Below are positions 1 through 8,639 of a DNA stretch of 64,000 nucleotides, piece by piece. The stretch comes from Streptomyces sp. DvalAA-43 (lineage in GTDB: Bacteria; Actinomycetota; Actinomycetes; Streptomycetales; Streptomycetaceae): positions 40,464-104,463 of the forward strand of contig NZ_FMBW01000083.1 in NCBI RefSeq assembly GCF_900091725.1, in the 5' to 3' direction. The notes under the pieces are model-generated. The model was not told the DNA's origin, made no database searches, and saw nothing but the letters and a program-made list of their open reading frames with translations. The translations under genes were made by a program, and so were the position numbers. The stretch's first letter is position 1. The number at the start of each line of letters is the position of its first letter.

Positions 1-1
1 C

Positions 2-235
2 TACGACGGCACCGCGAGTGGAAAGCTGAAGGAGCGGGTGAAGGTCTTCGGCGCGTGGGGCACCTCGTACGACACCGTCGTCGGGGTGGGCGACATCACC
101 GGCGACGGGAAGGCCGACCTCGTCGAGCGGGACCGCTCGGGCAACCTCTTCCGGAACAACGGCAACGGCAAGGGGTCGTTCGGCTCCCGTACGAAGATCG
201 CCACCGGGTGGCAGGTCTACAAGGGGGTCTTCTGA
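2..235 (+). CDS. C-terminal end of an FG-GAP/VCBS-repeat protein (partial)
   Basis: Only the last 77 codons lie in the window; the gene starts upstream of base 1. The visible residues include a DITGDGKADL Asp/Gly-rich loop and a GNGKGSFGSRTKIATGW stretch. These are typical of FG-GAP/VCBS beta-propeller blades, which bind Ca2+ in secreted Streptomyces proteins. The same phrasing (GNGKGGFAPRTKIGSGW) recurs at the C-terminus of the next gene, so the two are probably tandem paralogues. The stop codon overlaps the next start (TGATG), which implies translational coupling. The N-terminal domain and function cannot be judged. Confidence 0.8.
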   Translation, partial: YDGTASGKLKERVKVFGAWGTSYDTVVGVGDITGDGKADLVERDRSGNLFRNNGNGKGSFGSRTKIATGWQVYKGVF

Positions 236-1773
236 TGCGCAGGGCGTTCCCGGCGCGGGCGCTCATGACCGCGGCAGCGGCCGGAGCCGTGCTCGCCGGC
301 CTGCTGGGCTCCGCGCCGCAGGCGCGGGCGGCCACCACGGTCCCCTCCTGGCTGATCCCGCTGCACTACACCGACGACGCGGACGGCTCCCACCGCGCCT
401 GTACGGGCATCACGCTGTCCAGGACCCGGACCCTGGCCACGCCCGACTGCTTCACCGGCCGCAGCCACGCCGACATGGAGTGGGACCACGACCTGTCGAG
501 CGGCCGGCTGTCGAGCGGCGTCAGCGATCCGCGCTACCGCAGCCACCCGACGTACGACGCGGCCACCCGCCGGGGCGCGGTCTCGGTGGCGGTCAAGGCG
601 ACCCCGGCCTCGTACGGCAAGCCGGTGCTCGCGTCGTCGGCCGACACCGCGCTGTACGCCTCGGGCGCCAAGGCCACGTTCTACTCGTGGTCCGGACTGG
701 ACCTGGACGACGCGCCACGGGTCCGCCACAGCGAACAGGTGGTGCTGAAGCCGGCGGCGTCCTGCGCCGCGCTGCTCGGCCGCACGCTGCCGTCCGGCAC
801 GCTCTGCACCGTGCCGGCCCCGGGCGCGCCGCCCGTCGCGGACGAGGACCAGTGCTTCGGGGACGCGGGCGGGGCGCTCGTCGGCGGCGGCCGGCTCCTC
901 GCGATCTCGGCCACCAGGGCCACCGGCTGTGTGACGGGAGGGGTGCGGCTCTACACCCGGATCTCCTCCTACCGGTCCACGATCGTCGACTGGACCCGTG
1001 ACGTCGACCTCGACGAACGGATCAGCGGCTCGGTCCTGGCGCGGGAGCCCGGTCGTCTCATCGACCTCTGCACGACGGACCAGCGGGGCAAGCTCGACGA
1101 CTGCTACGTCGACGGCATCGGCTCGATGATCGACGGGCGCGAAGAGTTCGACTTCATGACCGAGGCGGGCGACCTGGGCGGCGACGGCGGGGGCGACCTG
1201 CTGGCCCGTACGCGGGGCGGCACGCTCTACCGCATCCCCAGCCCGCTGAGCCGCAGCGATCTCAGCAAGGCCCCGAGGGTGAAACTGGGCACCGGCTGGT
1301 CCAAGTACAACCGGATCGTGGCCACCCGCGACCTCAGTGGGGACGGCCTGCCCGACATCCTCGCCCGTGACGCCGCGGGCGTGATCTGGCTCTACCGGGG
1401 CAAGAGCGGCGGCTCCTTGGCCGGCCGTACGAAGGTCACCACCTGGAAGGGCTACACCGCCTTCGCCGGACGCGGGGACCTCTCGGGCGACGGGCGTGCG
1501 GACGTCGTGGCCCGGGACGGTGCCGGGGTGCTCTGGCTCTACCGGGGCAACGGCAAGGGCGGTTTCGCGCCACGTACGAAGATCGGCTCGGGCTGGGGCA
1601 AGTACAACGTGATCGTCGGCAGCGGGGACATGGACCACAACGGCCGCCAGGACATCCTGGCGCGGACCCCGGCGGGCGCGGTGTATCTCTACAACGCCGA
1701 CCACACCGGGGGTTTCTCGGCGCCGAGGAAGCTGGCCGACACGCGCTGGAAGAAGTACGCGAAGATCACCTGA
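235..1773 (+). CDS. Secreted trypsin-like pseudoprotease with C-terminal FG-GAP/VCBS repeats
   Basis: This 512-residue protein starts with a signal peptide (about residues 1-32, with an Ala-rich core and a cleavage-like APQARA motif). Residues about 35-255 resemble a chymotrypsin/trypsin S1 domain, but the hallmark sites are replaced. The usual AAHC is ATPDC (Asp71 in the His position). The GDSGGP loop reads GDAGGA, so the nucleophile is Ala211. No DIAL-type Asp motif is visible near residue 114. Residues about 300-512 hold at least four Asp-rich propeller repeats such as DLSGDGRADVVARD. The start at 235 overlaps the upstream stop by one base. A non-catalytic extracellular binding role is inferred; proteolysis looks unlikely. 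Confidence 0.85.
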   Translation: MRRAFPARALMTAAAAGAVLAGLLGSAPQARAATTVPSWLIPLHYTDDADGSHRACTGITLSRTRTLATPDCFTGRSHADMEWDHDLSSGRLSSGVSDPRYRSHPTYDAATRRGAVSVAVKATPASYGKPVLASSADTALYASGAKATFYSWSGLDLDDAPRVRHSEQVVLKPAASCAALLGRTLPSGTLCTVPAPGAPPVADEDQCFGDAGGALVGGGRLLAISATRATGCVTGGVRLYTRISSYRSTIVDWTRDVDLDERISGSVLAREPGRLIDLCTTDQRGKLDDCYVDGIGSMIDGREEFDFMTEAGDLGGDGGGDLLARTRGGTLYRIPSPLSRSDLSKAPRVKLGTGWSKYNRIVATRDLSGDGLPDILARDAAGVIWLYRGKSGGSLAGRTKVTTWKGYTAFAGRGDLSGDGRADVVARDGAGVLWLYRGNGKGGFAPRTKIGSGWGKYNVIVGSGDMDHNGRQDILARTPAGAVYLYNADHTGGFSAPRKLADTRWKKYAKIT

Positions 1774-1946
1774 GCGCTGCGACGGTTCCTGGGGGGCGTG
1801 GCCTGCGGGCCGCGCCCCCCTTCGTTGCCGGGGCGCGCGGTCCTCTGTCGCCGGGCCGCGCCCTCCTCTGCTGCCAGGGCGTGCTTTCCCCAGTCGTGAC
1901 CCCGGCGGCCGCATGTGTGCTCCGACCCCAGGGAATCGCTGGGGAC

Positions 1947-3464
1947 ATGACAAATGACTTGAGTGAGGACCCACCCCCGGGCGTCTCCGACGAGGAGCGC
2001 CTCGCACAGCTCGGGTACACACAGACGCTGGCCCGGCGGATGTCGGCATTCTCCAACTACGCCGTCTCGTTCACCATCATCTCGGTGCTCTCCGGCTGCC
2101 TCACGCTCTACCTCTTCGGCATGAACACCGGCGGACCCGCCGTCATCACCTGGGGCTGGATCGGCGTCGGCCTGATGACGCTCTTCGTCGGCCTGGCGAT
2201 GGCCGAGATCTGTTCGGCGTACCCGACCTCCGCCGGTCTCTACTTCTGGGCCCACCGCCTGGCCCCGCCGCGCACGGCCGCGGCCTGGGCGTGGTTCACG
2301 GGCTGGTTCAACGTACTCGGCCAGGTCGCCGTCACCGCCGGGATCGACTTCGGGGCGGCGTCCTTCCTGGGCGCGTATCTGAACCTCCAGTTCGGCTTCG
2401 GGGTCACCCCCACCCGTACGATCCTGCTCTTCGCCGCGATCCTGCTGCTGCACGGCCTCCTCAACACCTTCGGGGTGCGGATCGTCGCGATCCTGAACAG
2501 CGTGAGCGTCTGGTGGCACGTCATCGGGGTCGCCGTCATCGTCGGCGCCCTGACCTTCGTACCGGACTCGCACCGGTCGGCGTCGTTCGTCTTCACCGAA
2601 TTCGTCAACAACACCGGCTGGGGCAGCGGCCTCTACGTCGTGATGATCGGCCTGCTGATGGCCCAGTACACCTTCACCGGCTACGACGCCTCCGCCCATA
2701 TGACGGAGGAGACCCACGACGCGGCGACGGCCGGACCGCGCGGCATCGTCCAGTCGATCTGGACCTCCTGGATCGCCGGCTTCGTCCTCCTCCTCGGCTT
2801 CACCTTCGCCATCCAGTCGTACGACGGAGCGCTGAACTCCCCGACCGGCGCCCCGCCCGCCCAGATCCTGCTGGACGCGCTCGGCGCCACCACCGGAAAG
2901 CTCCTGCTGCTGATCGTGATCGGCGCCCAGCTCTTCTGCGGCATGGCGTCCGTGACCGCCAACAGCCGCATGATCTACGCCTTCTCACGCGACGGGGCCC
3001 TGCCCTTCTCGCACGTCTGGCACACGGTCAGCCCGCGCACCCGCACCCCCGTAGCCGCGGTCTGGCTCGCCGCCGCCGGAGCCCTGGCGCTGGGGCTGCC
3101 GTACCTGATCAACGTCACGGCGTACGCGGCGGTGACCTCGATCGCGGTGATCGGCCTCTACATCGCCTACGTCATCCCCACCCTGCTCCGGCTGCTCCGG
3201 GGCGACGACTTCACCCCGGGCCCCTGGCACCTGGGCCGCTGGTCGCGCCCGATCGGCATCGTGGCGGTGGTCTGGGTCCTGATCATCACGGTGCTCTTCA
3301 TGCTGCCGCAGCTCTCGCCGGTCACCTGGGAGACGTTCAACTACGCGCCCGTCGCGGTCCTGGTGGTCCTGGGCTTCGCGGCGGCCTGGTGGCTGGCGTC
3401 GGCGAGACACTGGTTCCTCGCACCGGATCACAAGCGCACGATCACCCCGGACGAATCCCCCTGA
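1947..3464 (+). CDS. APC-superfamily amino acid/GABA-type permease
   Basis: The 505-residue protein is strongly hydrophobic with about 12 membrane segments. Its N-terminus carries LGYTQTLARRMSAFSNYAV, the opening typical of the amino acid/choline transporter branch (GabP, UGA4-like) of the APC superfamily. SAGLYFWAHRLAP and TANSRMIYAFSRDGALP fit conserved loops of that branch. It should import an amino acid or GABA-like amine across the cytoplasmic membrane; the substrate cannot be read from the sequence. The ATG at 1947 was chosen because the permease signature follows directly; an upstream in-frame extension would add only low-information residues. It stands alone between the propeller genes and tRNA-Lys. 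Confidence 0.88.
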   Translation: MTNDLSEDPPPGVSDEERLAQLGYTQTLARRMSAFSNYAVSFTIISVLSGCLTLYLFGMNTGGPAVITWGWIGVGLMTLFVGLAMAEICSAYPTSAGLYFWAHRLAPPRTAAAWAWFTGWFNVLGQVAVTAGIDFGAASFLGAYLNLQFGFGVTPTRTILLFAAILLLHGLLNTFGVRIVAILNSVSVWWHVIGVAVIVGALTFVPDSHRSASFVFTEFVNNTGWGSGLYVVMIGLLMAQYTFTGYDASAHMTEETHDAATAGPRGIVQSIWTSWIAGFVLLLGFTFAIQSYDGALNSPTGAPPAQILLDALGATTGKLLLLIVIGAQLFCGMASVTANSRMIYAFSRDGALPFSHVWHTVSPRTRTPVAAVWLAAAGALALGLPYLINVTAYAAVTSIAVIGLYIAYVIPTLLRLLRGDDFTPGPWHLGRWSRPIGIVAVVWVLIITVLFMLPQLSPVTWETFNYAPVAVLVVLGFAAAWWLASARHWFLAPDHKRTITPDESP

Positions 3465-3483
3465 CGGCCCGGTATGTCACCAT

Positions 3484-3528
3484 GCCGGGGCCCAGTGGCC
3501 GATACCCGATCGGCGACCGGGCCCCGGC
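3484..3528 (+). terminator. Branched hairpin after the permease gene
   Basis: A 10-bp outer stem (GCCGGGGCCC at 3484-3493 with GGGCCCCGGC at 3519-3528) encloses a second 6-bp stem (GCCGAT/ATCGGC). It starts 20 bp after the permease stop and ends 28 bp before tRNA-Lys. There is no T-tract, as is common in Streptomyces. A TATGCT hexamer at 3532-3537 could be the tRNA -10 box. Confidence 0.6.
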
Positions 3529-3555
3529 GGGCTATGCTCAGGGGTGATTCGCCGA

Positions 3556-3628
3556 GGGCCGTTAGCTCAATTGGCAGAGCAGCGGACTTTTAATCCGTTG
3601 GTTGTGGGTTCGAGTCCCACACGGCCTA
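3556..3628 (+). tRNA. tRNA-Lys (anticodon TTT)
   Basis: The 73-nt cloverleaf is complete. The acceptor arms GGGCCGT and ACGGCCT pair with one G-U. The anticodon loop CTTTTAA gives anticodon TTT, the T arm contains GGTTCGAGTCC, and the discriminator is A; CCA is not encoded. Integrase debris starts 52 bp downstream, which makes the 3' end of this tRNA the probable attachment site of a vanished integrative element. Confidence 0.97.
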
Positions 3629-3680
3629 CCGCCAGCAGTGCGGGGAAACCCCCCTCTGAGCTGCTACTCAGCGCCTCGAT

Positions 3681-3830
3681 CGGTTTCGTCCGGTCGGGGC
3701 GCTCCGTCGTTCCCGGGCTCTTGCGTGAGCGGACGGCCCGGCAGCAGGGGCTACGGAGGGGGCCTTACGGGTACGTTGCACCAGCGCGGCGGCGGCTTCT
3801 GCCGCGGCTTTGTCGACCTCGGGCAGCAGG
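3681..3830. repeat. Long direct repeat, left copy (integrase 3' end)
   Basis: This stretch is nearly identical to 8715-8875, apart from an 11-bp length difference near 3715-3725 and scattered substitutions. It covers the integrase C-terminal tail. The copies are in direct orientation about 5 kb apart and bracket the ice-binding/DUF5819/HTTM genes. Confidence 0.88.
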
Positions 3831-4170
3831 CTCGTGTACGTGTCCGACGTGAGCGTGATCGTGGAGTGGCGCAGGGTCTCCTTGATCGTGTAGAGGTCAC
3901 CACCCCCGCCGTGGGTGAGAGTGGCCGCGACGTGACGCAGGTCGCGCAGAGTGATCGGCGACAGGTCGGTGGTGGCGAGGACGCGGCGGAACGTCTCGGA
4001 GACCGTCTCCGGGTGCAGCCCAGGAGCCGTCCTCGCGGGTGAACACCTTGCCGCTCTCGTTCCAGGCGTCGCCCCACTTCTCCCGGGCGCTCAGCATCGC
4101 CTTGTGGTGCTCCCGCAGAAGAGCGGCGTTGACGCTGTCCAACGCGATCGTGCCGGCGCTGCCGCCAGGG
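3681..4170 (-). pseudogene. Tyrosine recombinase (integrase) remnant, copy 1
   Basis: Read on the minus strand, the segment encodes the C-terminal half of a Streptomyces-type integrase: GKVFTREDGSW, then LHPETVSETFRRVL, LRDLRHVAATLTHGG and KETLRHSTITLTSDTYTSL. These include the Arg/His box, the second His box and the nucleophilic Tyr. The reading frame breaks after GSW at about 4019 by one extra base. The N-terminal half and the first catalytic Arg region are missing, and no intact start exists. It lies beside tRNA-Lys in the orientation usual for an element integrated at a tRNA. It is not expected to be functional. Confidence 0.8.
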
Positions 4171-5190
4171 AGGGATGAGCCAGGCCAAGGTGCTTTTTGA
4201 TCGAGTATCCGATGCGTTCGGCCACAATTCGCGTCCAGTCCCTGTTGGCGCGGCGTTGAGGAGCCGCCCCAGTCATGGTTCGAAGGGTGCACTTTCCAGA
4301 CACCTGATTCCGACTCCCCAGGGGCGTCCAGATGAGCGACGTCGCCTTCGGCCCCTTCCTCCGCTGCTTCGTGTCGAAGGCCGGAGCCGTCAGCAGCGGG
4401 CTGATCTGTGCCACCCGGTGTCGGCCATGTCCGAGGGAGCGCCGCACACGTCCGGCCGGTCCGCCGCGTTGCCGTACACGTGCGCGAGGCGTCACGCGAA
4501 AGAGCCGCCGAGTCGAACTCCAATGCCTCAATCGCGTACAGCTGCGACAAGCCTTTGAATTCGAAGGGCGCCGTGCTGGAGAGTGGGCGCCTCGGTCTCG
4601 GTAATTCGGCTCCGGCCGGAGACGGGCCGTCCTGGACGGACTGCTCCGCCTGCCGCCGCTCCGCCTGCCGCCCACGGGGCGTACCGCCTCGTGGCGGACA
4701 ACCGCGAACGGATGCCGGGAGGCGCCTCGACGTATGCGATCAACTTCCCGCACTGACCATTCCCGCGTACGCGTAAATCGCGCCGAATTTTCTTGATCGG
4801 CTTACGCCCTGCTGTGCCGAACAGGCCTGGCCCATGGCGCCCGTGCTGGCATCTCAACACACTTTGTATTAATTGCCTTTAAGTCCTTTCGGGTTGCGCC
4901 CGGGCGTGGCGCGAGAATTCTTCTATCCTGTCTAGCCATGACTGCGACCTGGGCATATGCCGATCGCGGGGCGTCGATTGACACCCTTCTGGATCATTCA
5001 CTCGTTCGCGCATCACCCCCTGTCCGCTTCCTGCCTACTCTTGTACGCATCTCTTTCCATGGGCTCCCGCCGCTCAGGTAAATGGCTATTTTCAGGCTGC
5101 CGTTGGAAAGAGGGGATTGATGAATTGCTGTCCGTGGGCGGGATGTCCGACGGACTCTCGCCTTTCCCCACGAAGAGAGTGGAATCATCG
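4171..5190. other. Gene-poor accessory stretch with decayed reading frames
   Basis: No intact gene is convincing here. Minus-strand fragments around 4190-4550 (for example KQRRKGPKATSLIWTPLGS in one frame and YAIEALEFDSAALSRDA in another) look like remnants of element-encoded proteins broken across frames, but I cannot name them. From about 4780 to 5190 the DNA is visibly less GC-rich than its surroundings, which suits a promoter region for the ice-binding-like gene or foreign origin. Confidence 0.5.
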
Positions 5191-6588
5191 ATGAAATTCA
5201 GTGCTCGGGGCTTGCCGGGTCGGCGTGCCCTGGCAACATCGATCGCGTCGGCTGTGATGGTTGCCGTTGCCGGGGTGGTGGTCACACCGACCCCTGCCGC
5301 CGCGATCGCGACGGCCGTTCCCCTCGGTACCGCCGACAGCTTCGCGGTGCTTGCCGGTCAGTCCGTGACCAACACCGGCGCCTCAACGGTCACGGGTGAC
5401 CTGGGCGTCAGCCCGGGTACGGCGATCAGCGGCTTTCCACCAGGACTGGTGAACGGCGCGACACACTCCGCCGATGCGGTCGCGCTCCAGGCCCAGACCG
5501 ACCTGACCACCGCGTACAACAACGCTGCGGGACAGGCGCCGGACGCGAGTCTCTCCGCGGACCTCGGCGGCCTGACCCTGGCCCCCGGCGTCTACAACGC
5601 GTCGTCCTCCATCGGGCTCACCGGCACACTCACCCTCGACGCCAACAACAACCCCAACGCGGTGTGGGTCTTCCAGATCGGCTCGACGCTGACCACCGCG
5701 TCCGCCAGTCGGGTTCTGCTGGTCAACGGCGCCTCGCCCTGCAACGTGTTCTGGAAGATCGGTAGTTCGGCCACACTCGGCACGAATACCACGTTCGTCG
5801 GCACGATCATGGCGCTCACCTCGACCACCCTGAACACCGGCGCGTCGATCACCGGCCGCGCGCTGGCCCGCAACGGCTCCGTGACGATGGACACGAACTC
5901 CATCACCAGGCCTTCGTGCGCCACCACCACCGGCGGCACGACCACCGGCAGCACCACAACCGGCACGACCGCAGGCACAACCACCGGCACCACAACCGGC
6001 ACGACCGCAGGCACAACCACCGGCACGACCGCAGGCACAACCACAGGCGGGCTTCTCGGCGGTGTCACCACGGGTGGCCTGCTGGGCGGGGTCACCACCG
6101 GCGGCCTGATCGGCGGCAGTTCCATCGCGGGCAACACCGTCGGCGGCAACACCGTCGGCGGTGGGAACACGGTCGGTGGCAACACGGTGGGCGGCGGCAA
6201 CACCGTCGGCGGAACTGTGGGCGGCAACACGGCGGGCAACACGGCGGGCAACACGGCGGGCAACACGGCCGGGAACACCGGCGGCAACATCGGGGGCGGC
6301 CAGGGCAAGCCCCCGCACCACGGAAAGCCGGTCCACGAGGGCAAGCCCCCGCACCACGGAAAGCCGGTCCACGAGGGCAAGCCCCCGCACCACGGAAAGC
6401 CGGTCCACGAGGGCAAGCCCCCGCACCACGGAAAGCCGGTCCACGAGGGCAAGCCCCCGCACCACGGAAAGCCGGTCCACGAGGGCAAGCCCCCGCACCA
6501 CGGAAAGCCGGTCCACGAGAGCAAGCCGGGCGAGTCCGATAAGTGGGACAAGAAGCAGGACTACGGAAAGTCGGTCCAGCAGTACTGA
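5191..6588 (+). CDS. Secreted DUF3494 (ice-binding-like) protein with Thr/Gly and His-rich repeats
   Basis: The 465-residue product has a signal peptide (residues 1 to about 39, with hydrophobic SAVMVAVAGVVV and a PAAA-type cleavage region). A DUF3494 domain follows at about 44-243 (FAVLAGQSVTNTGASTVTGD, LAPGVYNASSSIGLTGTLTL, AVWVFQIGSTLTT). This is the beta-solenoid fold of bacterial and fungal ice-binding proteins and some adhesins. After it come a Thr/Gly linker with TTTGTTAG units (about 245-285), a GGNTV-rich stretch, and six copies of GKPPHHGKPVHE (372-443). No LPXTG sorting motif or C-terminal anchor is seen, so it is probably secreted or loosely wall-bound. The ATG at 5191 gives a proper signal peptide. 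Ice binding is family knowledge, not shown here. Confidence 0.85.
   Translation: MKFSARGLPGRRALATSIASAVMVAVAGVVVTPTPAAAIATAVPLGTADSFAVLAGQSVTNTGASTVTGDLGVSPGTAISGFPPGLVNGATHSADAVALQAQTDLTTAYNNAAGQAPDASLSADLGGLTLAPGVYNASSSIGLTGTLTLDANNNPNAVWVFQIGSTLTTASASRVLLVNGASPCNVFWKIGSSATLGTNTTFVGTIMALTSTTLNTGASITGRALARNGSVTMDTNSITRPSCATTTGGTTTGSTTTGTTAGTTTGTTTGTTAGTTTGTTAGTTTGGLLGGVTTGGLLGGVTTGGLIGGSSIAGNTVGGNTVGGGNTVGGNTVGGGNTVGGTVGGNTAGNTAGNTAGNTAGNTGGNIGGGQGKPPHHGKPVHEGKPPHHGKPVHEGKPPHHGKPVHEGKPPHHGKPVHEGKPPHHGKPVHEGKPPHHGKPVHESKPGESDKWDKKQDYGKSVQQY
6304..6519 (+). repeat. Six tandem 36-bp repeats encoding GKPPHHGKPVHE
   Basis: Units begin at 6304, 6340, 6376, 6412, 6448 and 6484 and are essentially identical at the DNA level. 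That implies recent expansion or ongoing homogenisation. Each unit supplies three His residues to the secreted protein's tail. Copy number is likely to vary between strains. Confidence 0.95.
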
Positions 6589-6599
6589 CGCTTCGCCGT

Positions 6600-6639
6600 T
6601 CCGGCCCTGCGGGCGCAGCGATGCGCTCGCAGGGCCGGA
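6600..6639 (+). terminator. Strong hairpin after the DUF3494 gene
   Basis: An 18-bp stem (arms 6600-6617 and 6622-6639, one G-U pair) closes a 4-nt GCGA loop, 11 bp after the stop codon. The stability and position indicate an intrinsic terminator separating this gene from the DUF5819 gene. Confidence 0.8.
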
Positions 6640-6699
6640 CGCCGTACGCCCGTCAGGCACAAGGAAGTTCAGCGGAAGAGTTGTGAGAGGAGGGCCGGG

Positions 6700-7449
6700 A
6701 TGACACCGACTGGCCCAGGAGACGTACTGAACGGGGGCGAACCGGTGAGTTTTCCGCCCGGTAGCCCCGTCACCGTCCGTCGTACGGTGACGGGAAAGCA
6801 GGGGGGCGCCCAGCCCGGCCCCGACGAGTTGTCGCGGCTGCCGTTTCCGTTGCGCACCGCGACGAAGGGTGCCGCGGTCCTGTTGGTGTGCGTGTCCCTG
6901 CTGCACATGTTCTTCCTGTTCCTGCACGTAGCCCCGCCGAACCAGATCTCGCAGCGGTACGCCCGGCAGGTCCAGAGTTGGGTGTACCCGCTGTTCGAGC
7001 AGAACTGGCGGCTCTTCGCCCCCGAGCCGGAGTCGTCCGTCCCCCAGATCTCGGCTCGTACGGTCAGGACCACCGCTGACGGCTCGCAGCGGATCAGTGG
7101 CTGGTTCGACCTGACCGCCGTGGACGACGCCGAGGTCCGGCACAACCCCTTCCCGAGCCACACCAACCAGAACATGCTCCGCAGGGCGTGGACGGGCTAT
7201 CTCGAATCCCACGGCAACAGCGACGAGTCCTACTCGGATCGTGCGGTGATGTGGCAGGAGTACCTGCGGAACATCGCCGTGGACCGGATCACCGCCAAGC
7301 GGCCGGGCGCCGTCGAGGGAGTTCAACTCCGCGTCCTCACACGGCCGGTGGCCGCCTTTGACGCAACCGGCCAACGCCGCCCGGTATCGCGGTCGGTAGT
7401 CGACACCCGCAATCTGCCCTGGTGGAAGGTGCCCGCGCATGGCCACTGA
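6700..7449 (+). CDS. DUF5819 family membrane-anchored protein
   Basis: The 249-residue protein has a cytoplasmic Pro-rich N-terminus, one membrane segment at about residues 48-70 (AAVLLVCVSLLHMFFLFLHV) and an extracytoplasmic remainder. YPLFEQNWRLFAPEPES is the hallmark phrase of DUF5819. This family is usually encoded immediately before an HTTM-domain protein, as here. The two genes overlap by 11 bp, so they are translationally coupled and probably act as a pair in the membrane. The molecular function of the family is not known to me. GC content and codon use look like ordinary Streptomyces coding DNA despite the element context. Confidence 0.82.
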   Translation: MTPTGPGDVLNGGEPVSFPPGSPVTVRRTVTGKQGGAQPGPDELSRLPFPLRTATKGAAVLLVCVSLLHMFFLFLHVAPPNQISQRYARQVQSWVYPLFEQNWRLFAPEPESSVPQISARTVRTTADGSQRISGWFDLTAVDDAEVRHNPFPSHTNQNMLRRAWTGYLESHGNSDESYSDRAVMWQEYLRNIAVDRITAKRPGAVEGVQLRVLTRPVAAFDATGQRRPVSRSVVDTRNLPWWKVPAHGH

Positions 7450-8632
7450 CCGGACTCCGATGCCCTTGCTCAGCAAGGACGATGCCTCACGAGCGTCCAC
7501 GGCGGAGAACGTGCCGGTGACGTTCCGGCACCTCGGCGACCTGCTCACGCTGCTCACTCGCCGCCCCGTCTCGCTGTACGCGGCCGCGACGCTGCGCATC
7601 GGCTACGGCCTGTGCTATCTCGTGTTCCTGTTGCGCGAACTCCCGCACCGGGACGAGATCTGGGGGCCGGGCTCCCAGTGGACCCCGGCGCTGGCGAACC
7701 GGCTGTTCGACCAGACCGGCTGGTTCAGCGTCCTCACGCTCTCCGACAGCAAGGTGTACTTCAACCTCTGCTACGTGGCGGCGCTCGCCGTCTGCGTGAT
7801 GTTCCTGCTCGGTTGGCGGACCCGGGCGACGTCCGTGCTGTTCGCCCTCGTCGTGGTGTCGTTCCACGCGCGGTCGATCTTCATGACCGACGGGGGAGAC
7901 AACCTGATCCTCCTGATGGCTCTCTACCTCACCGTGACCGCCTGCGGGCGCCGCTGGTCACTCGACGCGCGCCGAAATGTCCTCCGCGCCCGGACCGACC
8001 GGCCCGGCCGCTGGGCGCTGTGGCGCGCGGGCAGCGACCTGTGGCCCCAACTCGCCGTGGCCCGCGCGTCACTGACCACGGTCCTGCACAACTGCGGCAT
8101 GTTCGTCATCGCCGCCCAGGTCTGCCTGCTCTACGGCTCGGCGGGCCTGTACAAGGTGCAGGGTGGCTCGTGGCAGGCGGGAACCGCCCTGCACTACGTC
8201 GTCAACCTCGACCTCTTCCGGCCCTGGCCGGCTCTGTCCGCCTTGGTCGACAGCTACCCGCTGTTCATCGCGGCGGCCGGCTACCTGACCGTACTGATCC
8301 AGGTCGCCTTCCCGTTCACTCTGTTCAGCCGCTTGAAGTACGCCCTCCTCGTGATGCTCCTGGGCATGCACATCGGCATCGCGGTCCTTCTGGGCCTCCC
8401 GATCTTCTCCGCCGCCATGATCGTCGCCGACGCCGCCTTCCTCCCGGACCGCTTCTACCGCGCAGCGGACCGAGCCACCCGCCGTACCCTCGCCCGCCTG
8501 CGCTCCCGCGAGTCCCCGGCTGTCCCTCGGCGAGTCCTGCTCGTCCCGCCCCAGTCGCCCGCCCGCACCCTCCTCCCGACACCACCCGCCGGACCGGCCG
8601 CAGCGCAGGACCGGGCACGGGCCAAGCCGTAG
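7439..8632 (+). CDS. HTTM-domain multipass membrane protein (vitamin K gamma-carboxylase-like N-domain)
   Basis: The 397-residue product has several membrane segments (for example YFNLCYVAALAVCVMFLLGW and YALLVMLLGMHIGIAVLLG). It contains HARSIFMTDGGDNLILLMALYL and YKVQGGSWQAGTALHYVVNLD. These are conserved parts of the HTTM fold shared with vitamin-K-dependent gamma-carboxylase and sporulation-delaying SdpB. The lumenal carboxylase domain is absent, so carboxylation is not implied. The start overlaps the DUF5819 gene by 11 bp. The last 50 residues are Pro/Arg/Ala-rich and probably disordered. A partnership with the DUF5819 protein is inferred from the overlap and common co-occurrence. Confidence 0.83.
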   Translation: MATDRTPMPLLSKDDASRASTAENVPVTFRHLGDLLTLLTRRPVSLYAAATLRIGYGLCYLVFLLRELPHRDEIWGPGSQWTPALANRLFDQTGWFSVLTLSDSKVYFNLCYVAALAVCVMFLLGWRTRATSVLFALVVVSFHARSIFMTDGGDNLILLMALYLTVTACGRRWSLDARRNVLRARTDRPGRWALWRAGSDLWPQLAVARASLTTVLHNCGMFVIAAQVCLLYGSAGLYKVQGGSWQAGTALHYVVNLDLFRPWPALSALVDSYPLFIAAAGYLTVLIQVAFPFTLFSRLKYALLVMLLGMHIGIAVLLGLPIFSAAMIVADAAFLPDRFYRAADRATRRTLARLRSRESPAVPRRVLLVPPQSPARTLLPTPPAGPAAAQDRARAKP

Positions 8633-8639
8633 AGCCGCC

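Noticed and set aside
4190..4750. Possible replication or transfer gene of the integrative element on the minus strand
   Set aside because: Recognisable-looking pieces lie in different frames with stops between them; no intact gene or secure family match.
6304..6519. CRISPR-like 36-bp repeat
   Set aside because: Repeats are contiguous, without spacers, and in frame inside a protein gene; they encode a peptide repeat.
5592..6551. Long minus-strand frame opposite the DUF3494 gene, with Pro/Val/Thr repeats
   Set aside because: It is the antisense image of the DUF3494 repeats; the plus-strand product has a signal peptide and a recognisable domain, the minus one has none.
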